From: Candidatus Woesearchaeota archaeon
GTDB lineage: Archaea > Nanobdellota > Nanobdellia > Woesearchaeales > DSVV01
NCBI GenBank assembly: GCA_018661705.1
Contig: JABJHR010000011.1
Coordinates: forward strand, 1 to 64,000
DNA length: 64,000 nt
Direction: 5' to 3'
Below, one piece after another: positions 32,392 through 41,199 of the stretch. Positions within the stretch are counted from its first letter, which is position 1, and the number at the start of each line of letters is the position of its first letter. Below the pieces are notes generated by a model, which did not search any database, had not been told where the DNA came from, and saw only the letters and a program-made list of their open reading frames with translations. The position numbers and the translations under genes are program-made.

Positions 32392-34140
32392 TTGAAACCA
32401 CAAAACTATTTAAAGTTTATTGAATTCACTGAAAACGTGCCTAAAACAATACAGATAAAAGAACAATACAAAGATACAACAATTAACATAGTTCTTGATA
32501 CATTAGAAAAACAAAAACAGGCATTAGTGTTTTGCAATTCTAAAAGATCAGCAGAGAAAACTGCAGAAGATATTAGTTATAAAGTCAAAAAGATAACTGA
32601 TGCTGAGAAAAGAAAATTAATTGAGTTGAGTGAGAAAGTTCTAAAATCTTTACCAAAATCAACTAAACAATGTGAAAGATTAGCAAGATGTGTTAAACAA
32701 GGTATTGCATTTCATCATGCTGGCTTAACTATGGATCAGAAAACATTAATAGAAGATGGTTTTAGAGAAGATGTTATTAAAATCATATCATGTACGCCAA
32801 CATTGGCATTTGGTCTAGACTTACCAGCATTTAGAGTTGTTATTAAAAATCTTGGAAGGTTTGGACCAAGAGGAATGCAACCAATTCCCGTATTAGAATA
32901 CCACCAGATGTGTGGAAGAGCCGGAAGACCTGGAAAAGCTGCATGGGGAGAAGCAATCACAATAGCAACAACTGAAGCAGGAAAAGAAAAAATAACTGAA
33001 GATTTTATTAAAGCAGATGCCGAAGACATATTTTCTAAATTAGCAGTTGAACCAGTTCTAAGATTTTATTTATTAAGTTTAATTTCAACAGATTTTGTTA
33101 GAACAAGAAAACAAATAATGGATTTTTTTAATAAAACATTTTGGGCATTTCAATTTAGTGATATGCATGAGTTAATGCAAAAAATCAATAAGATGCTAAT
33201 ATTATTGGAAAAGTTTGAATTTATTGAAACAGCAAAAGGAAAAGCAGAAGCATTAAAACAAAATAAGAATAAAAAAGATAAAGAAAATGATGTTTATGAT
33301 GATTTTATGACTGCAGACGAGATTTATAATGAAGCAAATAAATCTAAAACAGATATGGGATTTGAGGATGTAGAAGAAAAATTTAATGCAACTGCACTCG
33401 GAAAAAGAGTGGCAGAACTTTACATTGATCCTTTAACGGCCTATGAAATAATTTGTGCAATGAAAAGAAGTAAAATAAAACAAGTATTGCCAATTTCTAT
33501 TCTTCAAATGTTATGCGTAACATTAGAATTAAGACCAAAACTAAGAGTAAAAGCAAAAGAACAAGATGAAGTAATTGGTAGATTAGTTGAATTTGAAAGT
33601 AACATGATTGTTCCTGAGCCATCACAATTTGACCCAGAATATGATGATTATGTTAATAGCTTTAAGACAGCATTATTTTTTAATGACTGGATTGAAGAGA
33701 ATGATGAAGAATTTTTATTAGAAAAATATGATGTTAGACCAGGAGAGATTAAAGCAAAAATTGAGAAAGCAGATTGGTTATTGTATGCAGGTATTGAATT
33801 AGGGAAAATTTTAGGGCTAAAAAAAATTGGTGATGAAAAAAAAAATATGGTTGCTGAGCTCAGTAAAATGAGACTAAGAATGAAGTATGGAGTAAAAGAA
33901 GAGTTACTTGCATTATTGAAACTGAAAAAAGTAGGAAGAGTTAGAGCAAGAAAATTATATGGGCATGGAATAAAAGATTTAGGAGATATAAAAAAAGCAA
34001 ACATAATTTCATTAGCACAACTTATTGGTAAAAAGACTGCAATTGACATTAAAGACCAAGTTGGAGAGAAAGTTCTAGAGAAGGATATTAAAATAAAAGA
34101 AAATAAAAGGAAAGGACAGATTAGTTTGATGGATTTCTGA
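32392..34140 (+). CDS. hel308: Hel308-type helicase lacking the first RecA domain
   Basis: The reading frame of up to 582 residues begins in the second motor domain of a Ski2-like Hel308 helicase: QALVFCNSKRSAEKTAE, IAFHHAGLTMDQK, motif V TPTLAFGLDLPAFRVVI and motif VI QMCGRAGRPG. The winged-helix, ratchet and HhH domains follow (KLKKVGRVRARKLYGHGI, near the end). Motifs I (GKT) and II (DExH) are absent. A TGA at 32389-32391 closes the frame upstream, directly before the divergent phosphoesterase. A TATA-like ACTATTTAAAG (about 32404-32414) points to a GTG start at 32437. It is either a pseudogene or the C-terminal half of a split helicase. Confidence 0.85.
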   Translation: MKPQNYLKFIEFTENVPKTIQIKEQYKDTTINIVLDTLEKQKQALVFCNSKRSAEKTAEDISYKVKKITDAEKRKLIELSEKVLKSLPKSTKQCERLARCVKQGIAFHHAGLTMDQKTLIEDGFREDVIKIISCTPTLAFGLDLPAFRVVIKNLGRFGPRGMQPIPVLEYHQMCGRAGRPGKAAWGEAITIATTEAGKEKITEDFIKADAEDIFSKLAVEPVLRFYLLSLISTDFVRTRKQIMDFFNKTFWAFQFSDMHELMQKINKMLILLEKFEFIETAKGKAEALKQNKNKKDKENDVYDDFMTADEIYNEANKSKTDMGFEDVEEKFNATALGKRVAELYIDPLTAYEIICAMKRSKIKQVLPISILQMLCVTLELRPKLRVKAKEQDEVIGRLVEFESNMIVPEPSQFDPEYDDYVNSFKTALFFNDWIEENDEEFLLEKYDVRPGEIKAKIEKADWLLYAGIELGKILGLKKIGDEKKNMVAELSKMRLRMKYGVKEELLALLKLKKVGRVRARKLYGHGIKDLGDIKKANIISLAQLIGKKTAIDIKDQVGEKVLEKDIKIKENKRKGQISLMDF

Positions 34141-34160
34141 GTATAACTTAATTATTCAAA

Positions 34161-35294
34161 TTATCTTTTCATATAAGGTTCAATCTGTTCCAATATTGTT
34201 TGTGGCTTAAATAAATCACTAACAGAACCATCGACATGAAGTCTTTGAATTGCTTTTGAAAAAGTGCATGAAACTGGGACCATATGATAAATATTTTTAT
34301 TTTTATCAAAATAATCACTATGATAAACACCATCAGTAACCATAACACCTTTTAAGAAACCATCAGCAAAAAGCTTTTCTATTCTTTGTTTTGCAGGTCC
34401 AACCAATAATGGCAAACTGGTTATAAAATAACAATCTTTTGCTCCAGCTTCTTTCATTCCTTTTACAATCTCTTCAATACTACCACCACGAGCAATCATA
34501 TCATCTACAATAAAAACAGTTTTGTCTTCTACATCTCCTAAAATTTTAATTTCGTCAACACCACCTGCACCTGAGTAATCTTTTCTTTTATAAGCAAGAG
34601 CAACATCTATACCGAGTATATCTGCGTAGAACATACATCTTGGACCAGAGCCAGCATCAGGACCACCAATTGCAGCATTACTTAAATCAAAGTTTTCAGC
34701 AATGTAAGGTATAAAATCACTTGCAGCATAAACATTAATCATTTCTGTCCTATCAAAAAAACCTTCAATTGCTTCATTATGAATATCTAAAGTGATTACT
34801 TTATTTGCACCATCTCTTTCAAGATCACGTGCAACTTTTTTTGCCATTATTGCTTCTCTTAATTTGCCTTTTTGTTTGTGATTTGTTCTTTTTTCCTGTC
34901 TTGAAGAAGGAAAATAAGGAATAACAACAGTAACAAGTTCAGCAGCAGATTCTCTTGCAGCCCTAATAGCTGATCTTAATGATTCATACCTATCAGATTG
35001 ACTTAAATTAGTTTCAACCCCATCACCATCAACATAATTAGTAAAATAATTTGCTGTATCCTGAACTACAACTGCATGCATACCTCTAATATTATCATCA
35101 ATAACTGTTTTAACCTCACCAAGCCCCCTTCCATCATCACCAGGGAACCAAATTTCTTCAGAAGGCATAATAAAACCATCATTTCCTCTTGGTGTTCTTC
35201 CCATAAGACTCCTTAATCCGTGATCAAGAGAATTTGCAAAATTTCTTCCTGATAAACACGATATAATTGCCAAATCATCTATAGACCTATTCAT
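34161..35294 (-). CDS. prs: Ribose-phosphate pyrophosphokinase (PRPP synthetase)
   Basis: This enzyme makes PRPP from ribose-5-phosphate and ATP for nucleotide synthesis and for salvage by enzymes such as the APRT encoded here. The ATP/Mg-binding loop VVIPYFPSSRQEKRTNHK, the VITLDIHNEAIEGFF segment and the PRPP signature VFIVDDMIARGGSIEEI are clear. At 377 residues it is longer than the usual 290-320. Extra sequence lies in the N-terminus (ISCLSGRNFANSLDHGL) and around YFTNYVDGDGVETNLSQSD. GGGGGTTATTTACT before the ATG gives a strong start. It is divergent from DUF655. Confidence 0.93.
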   Translation of the reverse strand: MNRSIDDLAIISCLSGRNFANSLDHGLRSLMGRTPRGNDGFIMPSEEIWFPGDDGRGLGEVKTVIDDNIRGMHAVVVQDTANYFTNYVDGDGVETNLSQSDRYESLRSAIRAARESAAELVTVVIPYFPSSRQEKRTNHKQKGKLREAIMAKKVARDLERDGANKVITLDIHNEAIEGFFDRTEMINVYAASDFIPYIAENFDLSNAAIGGPDAGSGPRCMFYADILGIDVALAYKRKDYSGAGGVDEIKILGDVEDKTVFIVDDMIARGGSIEEIVKGMKEAGAKDCYFITSLPLLVGPAKQRIEKLFADGFLKGVMVTDGVYHSDYFDKNKNIYHMVPVSCTFSKAIQRLHVDGSVSDLFKPQTILEQIEPYMKR

Positions 35295-35633
35295 AGTAAA
35301 TAACCCCCATAATTTAATTTATTTCTAAAACATTCATTTAACATAGAATTCCCCAAAGAAGTTTTGTTTGCTTCCTTTGGTTTCATTATGGCTACTTAAA
35401 ATAAGAGGTTATTTATAATGATTATTCACTTAGAGAATATATTTCAAAATAGCTAGATTAATATTTCTTTATATATATCATCCAAAACATTTTGAAGTAA
35501 ACTTCAAATCTTTTCTCATTTACTATGTGAATTCAAAAAGTTTATAAATAACCTTAACCCTAACATTGATTTAGATAGTTAAGAGTGTATTTGATAAGGG
35601 GTTAAAAGCATTAATATTAAAGGTATTAATAAA
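35295..35633. promoter_or_regulatory. Divergent prs/DUF655 promoter region with shared palindrome
   Basis: The region has no gene. The palindrome TTTGAAGTAAACTTCAAA is at 35491-35508. Its sequence, plus flanking ACAT and CTTT, recurs at 58181-58206 upstream of the L7Ae gene. The TATA box TTTATAAA (35541-35548) lies 50 bases after the palindrome start, against 45 at L7Ae. A long mRNA leader (about 65 bases) would precede DUF655. Confidence 0.6.
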
Positions 35634-36206
35634 ATGGAATCGCAAGAATATAAGAAATCAAAGGAAGAACATGCTATTGTACTAGATCATCTTCCGCATG
35701 GTTATCATTTTGATAAAAGACCTATTCATAAAAAAACTCCAATAACGCAAGCTATAGGCAAAGAAAAGTTTACTTTGTTAGAATTAGTTCCAAAAAAAGA
35801 TGTTGTTTTACAATTACATGATGAAATTTACATTGGAGAAGGTAAAAGAGAGAAAATCCACCATATTTCAGGTAAATTAGGATTGGAAAAACTAACAGGA
35901 ACAGCAAGAAAAGAAGTAGAGTTTGTAATAAAAGATATTATCAAGAATAATCAACAAAGGTTTGTGGATTTTTTTAATAATGCACAACCATTAACTACAA
36001 GAATGCATCAATTAGAATTATTGCCAGGCTTAGGTAAAAAACATATGTGGCAAATTATTGATGAAAGAAAAGATAAAGAATTTGAAAATTTTGAGGATTT
36101 GAAAAAAAGAGTAAAATTAATGCCAGATCCTGAAAAAGTTATTTTCAAGAGAATTATTTCTGAACTTGGCGGAAAAGAGAAATATAGGATTTTTGTTGAA
36201 AACTAA
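35634..36206 (+). CDS. DUF655 nucleic-acid-binding protein
   Basis: The 190-residue protein matches the archaeal DUF655 (COG1491) family. It has an OB-like N-terminal half (HAIVLDHLPHGYHFD and LLELVPKKDVVLQLHDEIYIGEG) and a C-terminal helix-hairpin-helix segment (LELLPGLGKKHMWQIIDERK, about 127-146). The family is predicted to bind RNA or DNA and often lies near translation or RNA-processing genes; no activity is established. Here it is preceded by a promoter that shares an 18-bp palindrome with the L7Ae operon, which supports a link to ribosome-related functions. Confidence 0.88.
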   Translation: MESQEYKKSKEEHAIVLDHLPHGYHFDKRPIHKKTPITQAIGKEKFTLLELVPKKDVVLQLHDEIYIGEGKREKIHHISGKLGLEKLTGTARKEVEFVIKDIIKNNQQRFVDFFNNAQPLTTRMHQLELLPGLGKKHMWQIIDERKDKEFENFEDLKKRVKLMPDPEKVIFKRIISELGGKEKYRIFVEN

Positions 36207-36339
36207 AATCTTACTGAAAACCTCTAATTTATGCATTAAATAGAGACATAAAAGTCATAATTTTAATTAGATTATATATGTTAATAAGACTTTCATTACA
36301 GCTAAAATCTCCATAAAATTTAAAAACGTTATACACATT

Positions 36340-36359
36340 CCCTTATATATCTATAAGGG
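36340..36359. promoter_or_regulatory. Inverted repeat over the promoter of the coiled-coil gene
   Basis: Perfect 8-bp arms CCCTTATA/TATAAGGG around TATC. The left arm and spacer include the likely TATA box (CTTATATA), so a protein bound here would block transcription start. The ATG is 54 bases further on, with a purine-rich leader (GAAAGAGAGAGTAGAGATGAGG). Confidence 0.55.
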
Positions 36360-36412
36360 GAACATTCTAGTGGGTGAAAGAGAGAGTAGAGATGAGGATA
36401 AAGACATAGAAA

Positions 36413-38959
36413 ATGGCAACACCTAATGAAGTAGCAAGAAAGATTATCACATTGGAAGATAGAATTCCCTATGATACAGCTATTATACTTCTTCAACCAA
36501 ATTTATTAGGAGAAACACCATTAATAAAAAATCTTTATGATGCCCAAGCAGCAGAAGGTAAAACCTGGGATATTGATGAAACAACACCAGGGGATGAATT
36601 AGATATTATTGATTTAATTGATCTAAAGGGTGCAGATGTTCTTCAAAGTAGAGATGATTTTTTAGGAATGCTTCATCATAATAGTTTATTTCGAAAATGG
36701 TTTGATGAATGCTACAATCACAAAATTGCTGGGCAGATGTTAGGAATGGGACCTGCAATTATGAGTGTTTTCAAAGAATTTATTTATCATACAGAAAGAA
36801 ATGGAATCACAGGACAAAATGAAGAAGCACTATTAGAGGCGGCAATAATTGAAGCAAGTAGAAATGTCATGCCAAAAATAAAAACAGAAATTTTTGAATA
36901 TATTGTTCATCATGATGCATTGTTTGCAAAGATTTACCAACTAACTAAAGAAAAAGCAGATGGAATACTAAATCCAAAAACAACCACACCTGAATTTTCT
37001 TTTACAAAAGATGAAATGCAACAGTTAGCTGATCCCATTTTAAGATTAGGTTTTTCTGAAGATATTTACAGACAGATTTTTAATAATTTAATTTCTACAA
37101 TTAGGCATGTTTATAGTGCAAAGGCTCATTACTCTAAAAAAGACATAGAAGAAATTGGAAAACAAACAAAAGTAAATGAAGGAGATAGAATAAGATATAC
37201 GGTTGAAGTTTATGACTTAATGATAAGCACTTTACGAGAATCAAGTGTTATTCATTTTAGACAAAATGGAATTTTTGATGATAGTGCATTATCTGTTGAA
37301 AGATATGAAGCAAAAGGTCTTGAGGTTTTAGCAGCTGAAACTAATCTTGAACTTGAGAGAAGAAAAATAAGTGTATTTGAAGAAAGTCTTAGAACATTAG
37401 AAAAAGAATATGGAGATTTAAGAGCTGAAAATTTTGGGCTCAGAGAAAGATTAGAAAAAAATCCTAATGATTATGAAGAATTAGAAAGAGAACTAAGAAG
37501 CATAAAAAGAAAATATAATGCAATAAAAATATTCAGAAAACAAGAAGGTTATTTTACACCAGAGGAAGTTGAGGAATATAGAAAAGAAGACTTAACTAGA
37601 ATTGCAGAACTTGAAAAAAGAGTTACCTATATGGGTGATGCAGTTGCAAGATTAAAAGAAGATAGTGGAGAAAAAGGTGCTTTGCTAGTTGATACTGAAG
37701 GAAAGCATAGTGATATAACTGGAGCTTCTGAATCAAAAGAGTTAGAAAAAGAAGTTCAAAAAAAACCAGGAGACCCAAGAGCAATAGGAGAGTTATTAGA
37801 TAAACTTGCAGCAGCTGAAGCAAATGCAGCAGATTATGAAGAAAGATGTGGCATTGAAAATGCCAGAGCAATTGCTCTAGCAAGAGAAAGAGATGATTAC
37901 AAAAGAAAATTAGCATACGAAATTGTTAAAATAGAAGAGCTTGTTGGTGAGAGAGATGAATATAAAGGACAAGCAGAAGCAGAAAAAGTAAGAGCAGATG
38001 GTTTAGCAGATAAGAATACAAAATTAGAAGCAAGAGTTGTTGAATTATCTAGTGCTCCAAAAGAACAAGAAACAAAGACAACAGATGTTAAAAAAGTTAA
38101 TTCAGATATTGCAGTATATGTAGAAAGAATTGCAAATCTTGAAAGTGCATTAGCAACAAAAGAAGCAGAAGCAAAAGAATATTCTGGATTATATGAGGAA
38201 GCTAGAGAAGAACTTGGTGCAAGAGGACAAGAACTTAAAAGTTTGAATGATGAATTAATCCTGTATAAAGAAAAAGAAGATTTACTTGCAGAAAGACAAT
38301 CACAATTAGATAGACAAGAAGGAGAATTAAGAGCATTAGAAACAAGTTTACAAAAAGTAGATGGTGATGCTGGAAAAGGTCAAACAAATTATGAAGAATT
38401 AAGTAAACAAGTTACTGGATTAATTGATACATTAAAACAAGAAAGAGAAGATATTGCAGAAGAAAGAAGAACAATTGCAAATGAAAGAGAGACAATTGCA
38501 ACAGAAAGAACAGAGTTAAAAGAACAAGCTACCCTTTATGAAGGATTAATTGAAGAAGCAGAAAGAGAAAAAGCAGCTTATGCCACACAAGTAACTGTTA
38601 CAGGTGAAACTATAGAAGATGCAGTAATTATTGAAGAAATGACTGGAGAATTCGTTGCAGCAGAATTAAAACCAGAACAAATTGCATTCAGAATTAATCT
38701 ACCAAAAGATAAAGGAACTGCATTTAATAAGGTTTTCTTAGAAAGATATTTTGGAAAAGATTCTGCATTACTACCAGAGGGAGAATTACCACAAGTCACA
38801 CTTAAAGCCCATTACAATACAGAGGCAGGTAAACAATTCGCAGTTTATTCTATATTTGATAAAGTCTATGAAATGAAAAGTGGCAAAGCAGTTGGTAAAG
38901 GAATGAATGTTGAAATGCTTTATCTTGTACCAATAAATACTCAAACAGAAAATAAATAG
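36413..38959 (+). CDS. Large coiled-coil protein of unknown function
   Basis: The 848-residue protein has three parts. Residues 1-300 are a helical globular domain of unknown type. About 300-740 are dense Glu/Lys/Ala/Leu heptads, a long coiled coil with a break rich in Gly/Ser near 415-440. The last 100 residues are a compact alpha/beta domain (FRINLPKDKGTAFNKVFLERYF, VTLKAHYNTEAGKQFAVYSIFDKVYEM). There is no Walker motif, so it is not an SMC or Rad50 ATPase, and no membrane segment. A scaffolding or cytoskeletal role is possible. It has its own promoter with an operator-like inverted repeat and is the longest gene in the window. Confidence 0.7.
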   Translation: MATPNEVARKIITLEDRIPYDTAIILLQPNLLGETPLIKNLYDAQAAEGKTWDIDETTPGDELDIIDLIDLKGADVLQSRDDFLGMLHHNSLFRKWFDECYNHKIAGQMLGMGPAIMSVFKEFIYHTERNGITGQNEEALLEAAIIEASRNVMPKIKTEIFEYIVHHDALFAKIYQLTKEKADGILNPKTTTPEFSFTKDEMQQLADPILRLGFSEDIYRQIFNNLISTIRHVYSAKAHYSKKDIEEIGKQTKVNEGDRIRYTVEVYDLMISTLRESSVIHFRQNGIFDDSALSVERYEAKGLEVLAAETNLELERRKISVFEESLRTLEKEYGDLRAENFGLRERLEKNPNDYEELERELRSIKRKYNAIKIFRKQEGYFTPEEVEEYRKEDLTRIAELEKRVTYMGDAVARLKEDSGEKGALLVDTEGKHSDITGASESKELEKEVQKKPGDPRAIGELLDKLAAAEANAADYEERCGIENARAIALARERDDYKRKLAYEIVKIEELVGERDEYKGQAEAEKVRADGLADKNTKLEARVVELSSAPKEQETKTTDVKKVNSDIAVYVERIANLESALATKEAEAKEYSGLYEEAREELGARGQELKSLNDELILYKEKEDLLAERQSQLDRQEGELRALETSLQKVDGDAGKGQTNYEELSKQVTGLIDTLKQEREDIAEERRTIANERETIATERTELKEQATLYEGLIEEAEREKAAYATQVTVTGETIEDAVIIEEMTGEFVAAELKPEQIAFRINLPKDKGTAFNKVFLERYFGKDSALLPEGELPQVTLKAHYNTEAGKQFAVYSIFDKVYEMKSGKAVGKGMNVEMLYLVPINTQTENK

Positions 38960-38986
38960 ATAGTTAAAAGAAAACTTCTAGAGAAA

Positions 38987-39583
38987 CTATTCAGTTTCTT
39001 GTTTTAATTTTTTAAAATAATTTAATGTATACTCATAACTAGATTCAGCTACTTCTTTAGTTTTATCAAGTTCTAATTGACTAAATCTTAATGGTAAGTC
39101 TTCTAAAGCATAATCTATTGTTTCTTTTAGGGTTTTATCTCGCAAAGCATTGAAGATTAAATATCTAGAAACACCAATTGCCCCAAACACATCTAGTTTA
39201 TCTGCATCATATACAATTTTTGATTCCATGGTTGTTCTTTTTTCAGGGGGAAATGTTGCATCATGAAAACTAATTGAGATTAATACGTTCTCTCTTTTAT
39301 CTTCTGGAAAATTAATTCTTTCTAAAACTTTCTTTGCATGAACAGCACTTAATGGTCCATGTTCCCTAACACCTTCTGGATAGTGCCTTCCAATATCATG
39401 TAGATAAGTTGCTGCTATCAATACTTCCCAATCAACATTAGTATCAGAAATTTGTTTAACATATTTCCAAACACGAATAATATGACCAAAGTCATGAGAA
39501 GATACAACAGAAGGAGCCTTGTCCATCTCTTTCTTTAATTCTTCTTCTAATATTTTTAACCATTTAGCTTCTGCTTGTTTCAT
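38987..39583 (-). CDS. HD-domain phosphohydrolase
   Basis: The 198-residue protein has the metal-binding HD pattern: an early His (SSHDFGHIIRVWKYV), HD in LIAATYLHDIGRH, and a late Asp in YDADKLDVFGAIGVSRYL. The last phrase is typical of the YedJ/MJ-type HD hydrolases, which act on nucleotides or other phosphate esters. The start is placed at the ATG 39583; a TTG nine bases upstream is in frame but less likely. TGATATATAAAATC upstream serves as TATA box. It converges with the coiled-coil gene. Confidence 0.85.
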   Translation of the reverse strand: MKQAEAKWLKILEEELKKEMDKAPSVVSSHDFGHIIRVWKYVKQISDTNVDWEVLIAATYLHDIGRHYPEGVREHGPLSAVHAKKVLERINFPEDKRENVLISISFHDATFPPEKRTTMESKIVYDADKLDVFGAIGVSRYLIFNALRDKTLKETIDYALEDLPLRFSQLELDKTKEVAESSYEYTLNYFKKLKQETE

Positions 39584-39665
39584 AGTTATCAAGTACAGAT
39601 ATTTGATATATAAAATCTTTGAAATTGCATTAATTTTATAAATTAACAGTGCTTATTCTTAAAAA

Positions 39666-40223
39666 ATGATGCTTGAATTAGGAGAAATAAAGGAAATACG
39701 AAAGAAGTATAATATGACTCAGATAGAGTTTGCTAAACTTGCTGGTGTTTCTCAATCATTGATTGCTAAAATTGAAAGTAATAGAATAGATCCTACTTAT
39801 ACTAAAATTAAAAAGATATATGATGCAATTAATAAACTAAATAAAAAAAAAGAAATTAAAGCTAGTGAATTATTGAATACAAAAATCATTTCAATTAAAG
39901 AAAATAATTCATTAAAAGATGCAACAAAATTAATGAAGAAACATGGGATTTCCCAGTTATTGGTGTTTGATGGTAAGCCAACTGGAATGCCCTCTGGGCT
40001 TATATCTGAAGCAGCAATATTAGATGCAATTATGAATAAAGCTAGCCCAGATGCAAAAGTAAAAGCCTTTATGATGGATTGTCCACCAATTGTTAACAAA
40101 GATGCACCAAGTTCAATGATTGGATTTTTATTAAAACATTATCAACTAATTTTGGTTGGTAAAGATAATAAAATAATTGGGATAATTACTAAAGCTGATT
40201 TCTTAGATAAAGTTTACAAGTGA
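39666..40223 (+). CDS. XRE-type HTH regulator with two CBS domains
   Basis: The 185-residue protein has an N-terminal Cro/XRE helix-turn-helix (IRKKYNMTQIEFAKLAGVSQSLIAKIES, about 11-38), then a pair of CBS domains (about 60-120 and 125-183; KAFMMDCPPIVN and KIIGIITKADFLDKVYK). CBS pairs bind adenine nucleotides or SAM, so this is likely a transcription regulator that senses cell energy or cofactor state. This HTH-CBS pairing is widespread in archaea. Start at 39666 (next Met is codon 2). A palindromic repeat follows the stop. Confidence 0.88.
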   Translation: MMLELGEIKEIRKKYNMTQIEFAKLAGVSQSLIAKIESNRIDPTYTKIKKIYDAINKLNKKKEIKASELLNTKIISIKENNSLKDATKLMKKHGISQLLVFDGKPTGMPSGLISEAAILDAIMNKASPDAKVKAFMMDCPPIVNKDAPSSMIGFLLKHYQLILVGKDNKIIGIITKADFLDKVYK

Positions 40224-40350
40224 TTAAGTTTTGAGTAATGAGTTCTGAGTCTTGAGTTGGTTAGTAGTAATAGGTTATGAGTATTGTTTCATTACTCACA
40301 ACTAATTTACTCAGAACCAACCCATTACCCATAACTCCAAACTGATAACT
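40222..40350. repeat. Long imperfect palindrome (copy 4)
   Basis: The left arm has TTTTGAGTAATGAGTTCTGA and GAGTTGGTTAGTAG. The right arm has TTACTCAGAACCAACCCATT and ACCCATAACTCCAAACT. The right arm is nearly the reverse complement of the left arm of the 57975 copy. It follows the HTH-CBS stop codon. Confidence 0.7.
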
Positions 40351-40454
40351 CTTATTTTTTAGTAAATTATATAAACAAGTGTCGCAATTAGTATACTGTT
40401 ATAGACAAAGGAAATGACATAATAAAAGAACATAAAAAAGTAAAAGAGGTTAAA

Positions 40455-40631
40455 ATGAAAAAAACAGATGTTACAGTTGGGGGCGCAGAAGCTAATTTTC
40501 TTAAAGCAATGTTAAAGAGTGCAGAAGAGAAATATACTGATCCATTACCTAATATGGCTGGCGAAGATCCTGACGAGATAGAAAAACTAACAAAAGAACT
40601 TCAATCCAAATGGGCAGTTAAAAAGAAGTAA
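40455..40631 (+). CDS. Small unknown protein, 58 residues
   Basis: The frame runs from ATG 40455 to TAA 40631, with GAGGT eight bases before the start. The product begins MKKTDVTVGGAEANFLKAML and is mostly helical, with a Pro/Asp-rich centre (YTDPLPNMAGEDPDEIEKL). I do not recognise it. The good ribosome site and lack of overlap with other genes support it as real. It converges with the DUF6485 gene. Confidence 0.5.
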   Translation: MKKTDVTVGGAEANFLKAMLKSAEEKYTDPLPNMAGEDPDEIEKLTKELQSKWAVKKK

Positions 40632-40694
40632 AATTATTTACTTGTCTAAAATTATCTTTTTCTTTAATTTTTTTAAACTTATTCTAAAACCTAT

Positions 40695-40895
40695 TTACTT
40701 ATTCAATTCCCATGCTTCTGCAAACTTCTCAAAGCTCCTATCAAAAGTAGCTTCAGCATCTGCTGGAAAACAACAAGCAGGTAATTGTTTATTCTTAAGA
40801 TGATACTGCAAACATTCACAACAAATTCCTTTTCTAGGACATCCTGAATAAGTACAATTACATATTTCTAAGTTTTTTTGTTTTTGACATTCCAT
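40695..40895 (-). CDS. DUF6485-like cysteine-rich small protein
   Basis: The 66-residue protein has eight or more cysteines in the order C-x9-CxC-x4-C-x4-CC-x2-C, later CC (MECQKQKNLEICNCTYSGCP, then KGICCECLQYH and PACCFP). This matches the DUF6485 family as I remember it; such proteins probably bind metal. The C-terminal helix DRSFEKFAEAWELNK is typical too. Its function is unknown. It is divergent from the S15 gene. Confidence 0.75.
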   Translation of the reverse strand: MECQKQKNLEICNCTYSGCPRKGICCECLQYHLKNKQLPACCFPADAEATFDRSFEKFAEAWELNK

Positions 40896-41056
40896 ATAAC
40901 CTTGTATTGTTTAATTGTTATTATATGTTTCGATCTTCGTAGTTCGTTATTCATCAAAACAGTTGTTACGAAAACTAAACAACAAAAAACTACAAACTAA
41001 TTTACTACCTACACACTACTTACTTACTACTTAAAACTGCCTACTTTCCATAGAAA

Positions 41057-41199
41057 CATTTATAAACACCTAATCAATCCTAAGCTATATCGAGAGATGA
41101 CATTGTTCAATCGAAAGATGGGCTTTGTTAAGCTGGAGATGAGAAGATATTTCTTATTTCCTAATGAATTAAATGAAATTGTAATGGAGGTTAATTACA
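41057..41199 (+). promoter_or_regulatory. rps15 promoter and structured leader
   Basis: TTTATAAA at 41059-41066 is a strong TATA box, placing the mRNA start near 41087. The leader of about 115 bases can be closed by ATATC (41087-41091) with GATAT (41146-41150) and contains a GCTT/AAGC hairpin (41122-41133) and two GAGATGA words. A fold that S15 or L7Ae could bind is possible, but I cannot prove a kink-turn. GGAGGT lies ten bases before the ATG. Confidence 0.45.

Noticed and set aside
32392-32394. TTG at 32392 as the certain start of the Hel308-like protein
   Set aside because: It lies upstream of a TATA-like box; a GTG at 32437 is better placed, so the outer start is kept only as the limit of the frame.
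37623-37916. Leucine-rich minus-strand frame inside the coiled-coil gene
   Set aside because: It is the mirror of Glu/Lys-rich codons on the plus strand; no start signals.
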